From positions 124,001-188,000 of the forward strand of contig NZ_CP130058.1 in the NCBI RefSeq assembly GCF_030644365.1: a stretch of DNA of 64,000 bases. Reading direction: 5' to 3'. Shown piece after piece: positions 59,906-64,000 of this stretch. A program made the translations under genes and the position numbers. The first letter of the stretch is position 1; each line of letters starts with the position of its first letter. Below the pieces are notes generated by a model, which saw nothing but the letters and a program-made list of their open reading frames with translations, was not told where the DNA came from and ran no database searches. The stretch is from Schaalia sp. HMT-172. Its GTDB lineage: Bacteria; Actinomycetota; Actinomycetes; Actinomycetales; Actinomycetaceae.

Positions 59906-60805
59906 TCAGGACAGCAAACCCTTGGAGGACAGCCACTCCCGGGCGATCTGCGAGGCCGACCGCTGCTCCTGCGTGGATGCGCGGTTCATCTCCACCAGAT
60001 CCGCGGGCTCAAGCGCGGCGCTCACGCGGTTGATGACGGCGGCCGCCGCATCGTCCACGCGGGCTGAGGCCAGGGGGACGACGTGCGAGGCCAGGAACAG
60101 GCCCTGCGGATCCGCCAGGACCGTCAGCGTGCCGTCCGCCAGCACCGGATCCGAGGAGTAGATGTTCGCCAGCTGGATATCCCCGTCCCTCAAGGCCTTG
60201 ACCGTCAGCGGACCGCCCGAATCCTCGATCGGCGTGAAGGACACCGTCACGCCGTAGGCCTGCGACAAGCCAGCCGGGCCATACGGGCGAGTCTCAAGCT
60301 CCGAGTTCCCGCCCAGGATCAGCGGCCCCGCGCCGGCCAGGTCGCCGATCGAGGCCAGCGAATGCTCCGCGGCGAAGTCGGCCGTCACCACGTAGGAATC
60401 CTGGTCGGTCGCCGGCGCCTGGTCGAGGGCGCGCAGCCCCTGCGGAAGGGCGGCGGTCAGCGCCGCGTACACCTCATCCGAGGATCGCGCGGACGCCTCG
60501 GAATCCAGGTATTGCAACAGGTTGCCCGTGTACTCGGGGAACACGTCGATCGAGCCGGCCTCGAGCTCGGGCATGTAGACCTCGCGCTGACCGATACGCA
60601 TCTGTCGATCCACCGTGTACCCGGCGCCCTCCAGGGCCTGCGCGTAGACCTCGGCGATGATCTCATTCGAGTAGTAATCCTGTGAGCCCACGACGATCGT
60701 GGACGAGGCCGTGGCGCCTCCGTCGACGGTCTGCGCCGACCCGCAGGCGGCCAGGACCAGGGCGGACGCGGCGGCGGCCGCGAGCGTGATCATCGAGCGT
60801 TTCAT
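59906..60805 (-). CDS. Glycine-betaine/choline-type ABC substrate-binding lipoprotein
   Basis: 299 aa. Lipobox LVLAAC after the signal peptide. The OpuAC/ProX-type fold is shown by STIVVGSQDYYSNEIIAEVYAQALEGAGY, MPELEAGSIDVFPEYTGNLLQYL and LADPQGLFLASHVVPL, typical of OpuCC/OsmF-type binding proteins for quaternary ammonium osmoprotectants. The ATG overlaps the stop of the permease before it (ATGA). Last gene of the MarR-ATPase-permease-permease-lipoprotein operon. Confidence 0.92.
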   Translation of the reverse strand: MKRSMITLAAAAASALVLAACGSAQTVDGGATASSTIVVGSQDYYSNEIIAEVYAQALEGAGYTVDRQMRIGQREVYMPELEAGSIDVFPEYTGNLLQYLDSEASARSSDEVYAALTAALPQGLRALDQAPATDQDSYVVTADFAAEHSLASIGDLAGAGPLILGGNSELETRPYGPAGLSQAYGVTVSFTPIEDSGGPLTVKALRDGDIQLANIYSSDPVLADGTLTVLADPQGLFLASHVVPLASARVDDAAAAVINRVSAALEPADLVEMNRASTQEQRSASQIAREWLSSKGLLS

Positions 60806-61497
60806 AGTGACTCCTTGAGTGAATTGTTCCCCGCGTCAACGCGCGAGTGAGTGCGGGCGCGCAGCGCGCGGCTCGCGGCCGCCAGCGCAGCATCCGCGAG
60901 AAGAGCGAGCACGACGACGACGATCGCGCCGCCGATCATCTGCGCGTAGTCGCGGGTCTTCAATCCCGCGTAAAGGAAGCGGCCCAGGCCATAGTTAGCC
61001 GTGTAGGCCGCCAGGGTGGTCGTCGCGATCACCTGCAGGGTCGCCGAGCGCACACCGGCCGCGACGAGGCCCGCCGCGTGGGGCACCTCGACACCCACAA
61101 GAATCTGGCGCTCAGTCAACCCCATCGCGCGGGCGGCATCCACCGTCGCACGCGGCGTCGAGGCGATCCCCGAATACGTCGCCGACAGCAGCGGCGGGAC
61201 CGCGAGCACCAGAAGCGCCAGCGTCGGAGCCGCCAGGCCGATGCCCAGCCACAGGCCCGCGAGCGTCAGCACGCCCAGGGTGGGGACCGCGCGGGCTCCG
61301 CCCGTCGCACCCACCAGCCACCGGCCCCTGCCCGTGTGCCCGATCCACGTGCCCACGGGCAGTGCCACCAGCGTCGCAAGCGCGACGATGAGGAGGGTTA
61401 AGCCCAGGTGCTCGGCGCTCCGGGCAAGGATCCCCGACTCGCCCACCCAATTCGCCGGGGTCGCAAGCCACCTCAGGGCTTCCCAGAGAATGCTCAC
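60802..61497 (-). CDS. Betaine-type ABC permease (OpuCD-like)
   Basis: 231 aa from GTG 61497, overlapping the previous stop (GTGA). Five to six membrane helices with the binding-protein-dependent transporter signature: RAVPTLGVLTLAGLWLGIGL, LSATYSGIASTPRATVDAARAMGLTERQILVGVEVPHAAGLVAAGVRSA (the EAA loop) and YTANYGLGRFLYAGLKTRD. Works with its paralogue encoded upstream. Confidence 0.92.
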   Translation of the reverse strand: MSILWEALRWLATPANWVGESGILARSAEHLGLTLLIVALATLVALPVGTWIGHTGRGRWLVGATGGARAVPTLGVLTLAGLWLGIGLAAPTLALLVLAVPPLLSATYSGIASTPRATVDAARAMGLTERQILVGVEVPHAAGLVAAGVRSATLQVIATTTLAAYTANYGLGRFLYAGLKTRDYAQMIGGAIVVVVLALLADAALAAASRALRARTHSRVDAGNNSLKESL

Positions 61498-62132
61498 GCC
61501 GTCCCCCTCCTCGCCCACGGGGTCAGCGCCCAGCCGATCCCCTGCACGGCCGCGTCCACCACGAGCGCCAGGAGCACCGTCGCAACCAGGCCGGCCACGA
61601 CCTCGGCCGTGATGCCGCGCTGAAAACCGTCCGTGAACAGCGTCCCCAGCGAGCGCACCCCGATAAACGCGCCCACCGTCACGAGCGACACCGTGGACGT
61701 GGCCACCACGCGCGTCCCCGCGATGATGACCGGCGTCGCCAGGGGCAGCTCGACCTCCACGAAGCGACGCGGCAGCGAGTAGCCGCACGCGTTCGCCGCC
61801 CGCAGGGTCGCGCCCGGGATCGCGCGGAAACCCTCGGTCGCCTGGCGCACCAGGACGGCCACGCCGTACAGGGTGAGCACCGCGATCATGTTCGCGCTCG
61901 AGCGCAGCGCCACCCCGATGATCACCGGCACCACCACCAGGAGAGGCAGCGACGGCACCGCGTACAGGGCCGACAGGGCCGACAGGACCCAGCCGCCCCG
62001 GCGCGAAAACGCCGCCCAGCGGGCGATTGGCACCGAGAGCGCGACCGAGAGCGCGATCGCCGGCAGGGCGATCCACAGGTGCTCGGCGGTCAGCTCGCCG
62101 ATCAGCGCCAGGTTCGAGGACAGCCAGCTCAT
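61494..62132 (-). CDS. Betaine-type ABC permease (OpuCB-like)
   Basis: 212 aa from ATG 62132, overlapping the ATPase stop (ATGA). The helices include LWIALPAIALSVALSVPIARWA and LSALSALYAVPSLPLLVVVPVIIGVAL. The EAA-type loop is EGFRAIPGATLRAANACGYSLPRRFVEVELPLATPVIIAGTRV. The fold and length are those of OpuCB. Heterodimerises with the following gene product. Confidence 0.92.
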   Translation of the reverse strand: MSWLSSNLALIGELTAEHLWIALPAIALSVALSVPIARWAAFSRRGGWVLSALSALYAVPSLPLLVVVPVIIGVALRSSANMIAVLTLYGVAVLVRQATEGFRAIPGATLRAANACGYSLPRRFVEVELPLATPVIIAGTRVVATSTVSLVTVGAFIGVRSLGTLFTDGFQRGITAEVVAGLVATVLLALVVDAAVQGIGWALTPWARRGTA

Positions 62133-63019
62133 AGGCGCACTCCGGCGGGATCGGCACCTCCGCGCGGCGCGGGCGAGGGAGCCGTGGCCTCGTCCCCTCC
62201 CTGCTCACGCGTGCCCTGCGTGAGCGTGCCCACCGGGGTTCCCGCCTCGTCCACGACCAGGCCGTGGGAGCCCGTCACGCGCACCGGGCGCGCCGCGCGC
62301 GAGGCCCCCACGAAGTCGGCGACGAACGCGCAGGCCGGGGAGGTGAGCAGATCGAGCGGGCGACCCGCCTGCTCGATGTGCCCGCCCGTGGAGAGGACGG
62401 CGACCTGGTCGCCCAGGGTGAAGGCCTCGTCCACGTCGTGCGTCACGAACAGGATCGTCGTACCCAGCGAGCGCTGAATCTCCTTCAATTCCCGCTGCAG
62501 ATCCGCGCGCACGAGCGGGTCGAGCGCCCCGAAAGGCTCATCCATCAGCAGGATGTCCGCGCGGTTCGCCAGCGCCCGCGCGACCCCCACGCGCTGACGC
62601 TGCCCGCCCGACAACTCGGAGGGGTAGCGATCAGCCATCTGCGTGTCCAGGCCCACCAGACCCAGGAGCTCGAGGGCGCGCTCGCGGGACTCCTTCTTGC
62701 CGGCACCCTCCAGGCGCGGCACGGTCGCGACGTTGTCCGCGACCGTGCGGTGCGGGAACAGGCCGCCTTCCTGCAGGACGTAGCCGATCGAGCGGCGCAG
62801 GCGCACCGGGTCCTCGTCCGCGACGTTGGCGCCGCGCACGAAGACCGCGCCCGAGGTCGGGGTGACCATCGCGTTCACCATGCGCATGAGGGTCGTCTTT
62901 CCGCAGCCCGAGGTTCCCAGGAGGACCGTCGTCGAGCCGCGCTCGACGTGGAGGGAAAAGTCCTCGACGGCCCTCGTTCCGCCCGGGTAGGTCTTCGAGA
63001 CGTGGTCGAAGCGGATCAT
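62129..63019 (-). CDS. Betaine-type ABC ATPase (OpuCA-like)
   Basis: 296 aa from ATG 63019, overlapping the MarR stop (ATGA). Walker A GTSGCGKTT, signature LSGGQRQRVGVARALANR, Walker B ILLMDEPFGALDPLVR and switch His in THDVDEAFTLGD. After the ABC domain there is a short tail (PVRVTGSHGLVVDEAGTPVGTL) in place of the tandem CBS domains found in osmotic-strength-sensing OpuA/OpuC ATPases, so regulation must come from elsewhere. The following permease genes overlap it. Confidence 0.92.
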   Translation of the reverse strand: MIRFDHVSKTYPGGTRAVEDFSLHVERGSTTVLLGTSGCGKTTLMRMVNAMVTPTSGAVFVRGANVADEDPVRLRRSIGYVLQEGGLFPHRTVADNVATVPRLEGAGKKESRERALELLGLVGLDTQMADRYPSELSGGQRQRVGVARALANRADILLMDEPFGALDPLVRADLQRELKEIQRSLGTTILFVTHDVDEAFTLGDQVAVLSTGGHIEQAGRPLDLLTSPACAFVADFVGASRAARPVRVTGSHGLVVDEAGTPVGTLTQGTREQGGDEATAPSPAPRGGADPAGVRL

Positions 63020-63486
63020 GCGCGCCCCTTCCCGCATCCCTGCACGTTTCCTGCAGTTGGGTCCGCGGCCTCGTCAATGAGGGCGAGCGCGTGGGCGAGG
63101 TGTTCGCGCTGGCCCGGGGAGAGGGGTGCGAGGAGTCGTTCCTGCTCGGCGGTGACGATGGCCTCGGCGCTGGCGAGGTGGGTCATGCCCGTGTCGGTGA
63201 CCGTCAGGATCGTGGCGCGGCGGTCGTGCTCGCACGGCGTCCGATGGAGCAGGCCGACGCGGTGCAGGCGGTCGACCAGGCGTGAGGCGGCACCCAACGT
63301 GATGCCCTGGCTCGCGGCCACCTCCTGGATGCGGCAGGCGGGGGTGTCGCGCACGGTGCGCAGGACCAGGAAACGGCCCAGTGACAGGGGGTTGTTCGCC
63401 TTGCAGAGCGCGGATTCAACCGCGTTCCAGGCGCGTAGTTCTGCACTCACGAGGGCAGAAAACAGCGATGATGCATCCGTTGCCAT
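63016..63486 (-). CDS. MarR-family regulator heading the betaine-type ABC operon
   Basis: 156 aa from ATG 63486. The winged-helix core is ACRIQEVAASQGITLGAASRLVDRLHRVGLLHRTPCEHDRRATILTVTDTG, the standard MarR HTH and wing (D-x-R-R-A). The start follows TAATGT (63494-63499 on the minus strand) by 7 nt, fitting a leaderless mRNA; a GTG at 63495 overlaps that hexamer. It overlaps the ATPase gene, so it is co-transcribed and probably controls the operon in response to a ligand. The role of MarR-type GbsR regulators in betaine metabolism offers a precedent. Confidence 0.88.
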   Translation of the reverse strand: MATDASSLFSALVSAELRAWNAVESALCKANNPLSLGRFLVLRTVRDTPACRIQEVAASQGITLGAASRLVDRLHRVGLLHRTPCEHDRRATILTVTDTGMTHLASAEAIVTAEQERLLAPLSPGQREHLAHALALIDEAADPTAGNVQGCGKGRA

Positions 63487-63753
63487 GGTCGACACATTAC
63501 GTGGAAATAAGTGATATGTATAGTGAGTGTGAGGGGAGACTCGTTGATGCTTTCGCGAAATCGGTTGCTACTGTGTGCTCGTCGAAAGGCTCTCGAACCG
63601 TGTGTGGGGTGTGGTTGGCGGGCCCCCGTGCGGTGCTACAGTGCGTGGTGTCGGCGACTGACAGCGTCGTGCCCCTCGCTTCGTGCACGGGGGTCCCAGT
63701 GGCGGGTGAGTTTTCTTGGTGCGTCACGCGTCTATCAATGAGGAGTGCCAACG

Positions 63754-64000
63754 GTGCGACAACGTCTCTGCTCTGCGCTGAACGGCGAAGACGGCGCGGC
63801 ACTGTGGTACGGCCGCATCATGACCGTGCTCATTATCGCCAGCCTCCTTCCCCTGTGTTTCAAGGAATCCAGCCCCATCCTCGAAACGATCGAGTACGCG
63901 TGCGTCCTCGTGTTCATCGTCGACTACCTGGCCCGCTGGGCGACGGCGGACCTGAAGCTACGCAAAGGCGCGTTGTCGTTCCTGATCTACCCCTTCACGC
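63754..64000 (+). CDS. Voltage-gated-type ion channel, 5' part only
   Basis: Starts at GTG 63754 with GAGGAG 8-13 nt upstream and runs past the window edge, so only 82 codons are seen. The N-terminus MTVLIIASLLPLCFKESSPILETIEYACVLVFIVDYLARWATADL is the first voltage-sensor-like helices of the VIC/Kv superfamily (the 'E-(x)-F-(x)-D-Y-x-x-R-W' pattern). The rest, including pore and filter, is outside. The promoter lies in 63497-63753, shared divergently with the MarR gene. Confidence 0.65.
   Translation, partial: MRQRLCSALNGEDGAALWYGRIMTVLIIASLLPLCFKESSPILETIEYACVLVFIVDYLARWATADLKLRKGALSFLIYPFT

Noticed and set aside
1-64000. tRNA, rRNA, prophage or complete IS element
   Set aside because: I found no cloverleaf with a CCA-end or T-arm pattern, no rRNA core sequence, and no transposase, integrase or phage structural genes.

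Overview
The window is a GC-rich actinobacterial chromosome segment. It most resembles an oral Actinomyces/Schaalia species (inference). The grounds are LPxTG-type surface proteins with a class C sortase pilus locus, a CcdA-thioredoxin fusion, DesKR-like signalling, a single-chain L-serine dehydratase, a YbaB/WXG-like polymorphic toxin operon, several leaderless-looking starts and very strong G/C at third codon positions. I see no rRNA, tRNA, CRISPR array, prophage or complete insertion sequence.

Layout. 1-3 kb: the 3' part of an ABC-class ATPase gene and a DUF559/AbiEi-like gene bracketed by repeats. 3.3-6.6 kb: a MacB-like ABC ATPase and FtsX-type permease. 6.7-21.6 kb: the surface-adhesion region, with three paralogous LPxTG adhesins (one on the minus strand), a fimbrillin and a class C sortase, interrupted by sdaA. 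22-29.8 kb: housekeeping and accessory genes (MTA/SAH nucleosidase, low-molecular-weight phosphatase, a second DUF559 gene, a membrane-anchored hypothetical, CcdA-TlpA fusion, phosphoribosyltransferase plus P-loop kinase, SprT-like). 29.9-35.1 kb: hrpA. 35.4-40.1 kb: an ADP-ribosylglycohydrolase and a five-gene toxin/immunity operon. 40.2-49.5 kb: metal transporter (VIT1 family), YtxH, an alpha/beta hydrolase without its nucleophile serine, PfkB kinase, TRIC-type channel, APC permease, secreted HNH nuclease, VanZ-like protein and a Doc/antitoxin pair. 49.6-53.1 kb: ABC-2 exporter plus DesKR-type two-component system. 53.9-59.6 kb: oligopeptide ABC importer. 59.9-63.5 kb: MarR plus glycine-betaine-type ABC importer. 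The right edge holds the start of an ion-channel-like gene.

The most unusual signal is a family of 17 intergenic elements, nearly all 106-109 bp long. Their ends are matched inverted repeats of one of two alleles (GTCGCACGTAATTCC or GTCGCATGCAATTCC). Inside are a TTTCAAA/TTTGAAA hairpin and a CGTTG/CAACG hairpin, and outside are conserved asymmetric flanks. Pairs of these elements bracket both DUF559 nuclease-like genes. One copy has its core inverted relative to its flanks. A second signal is a 14-mer, GACGAGGCCGGGGC, found exactly nine times on either strand and many more times with one mismatch.

How the genes work together. The surface region would make a covalent pilus from shaft and tip proteins joined by the sortase. 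The 36.6-40.1 kb operon looks like a contact- or secretion-dependent nuclease toxin with two immunity proteins. The two ABC import operons, each with a lipoprotein, provide peptides and osmoprotectants. All functions are read from motifs in the sequence; no database search was run.
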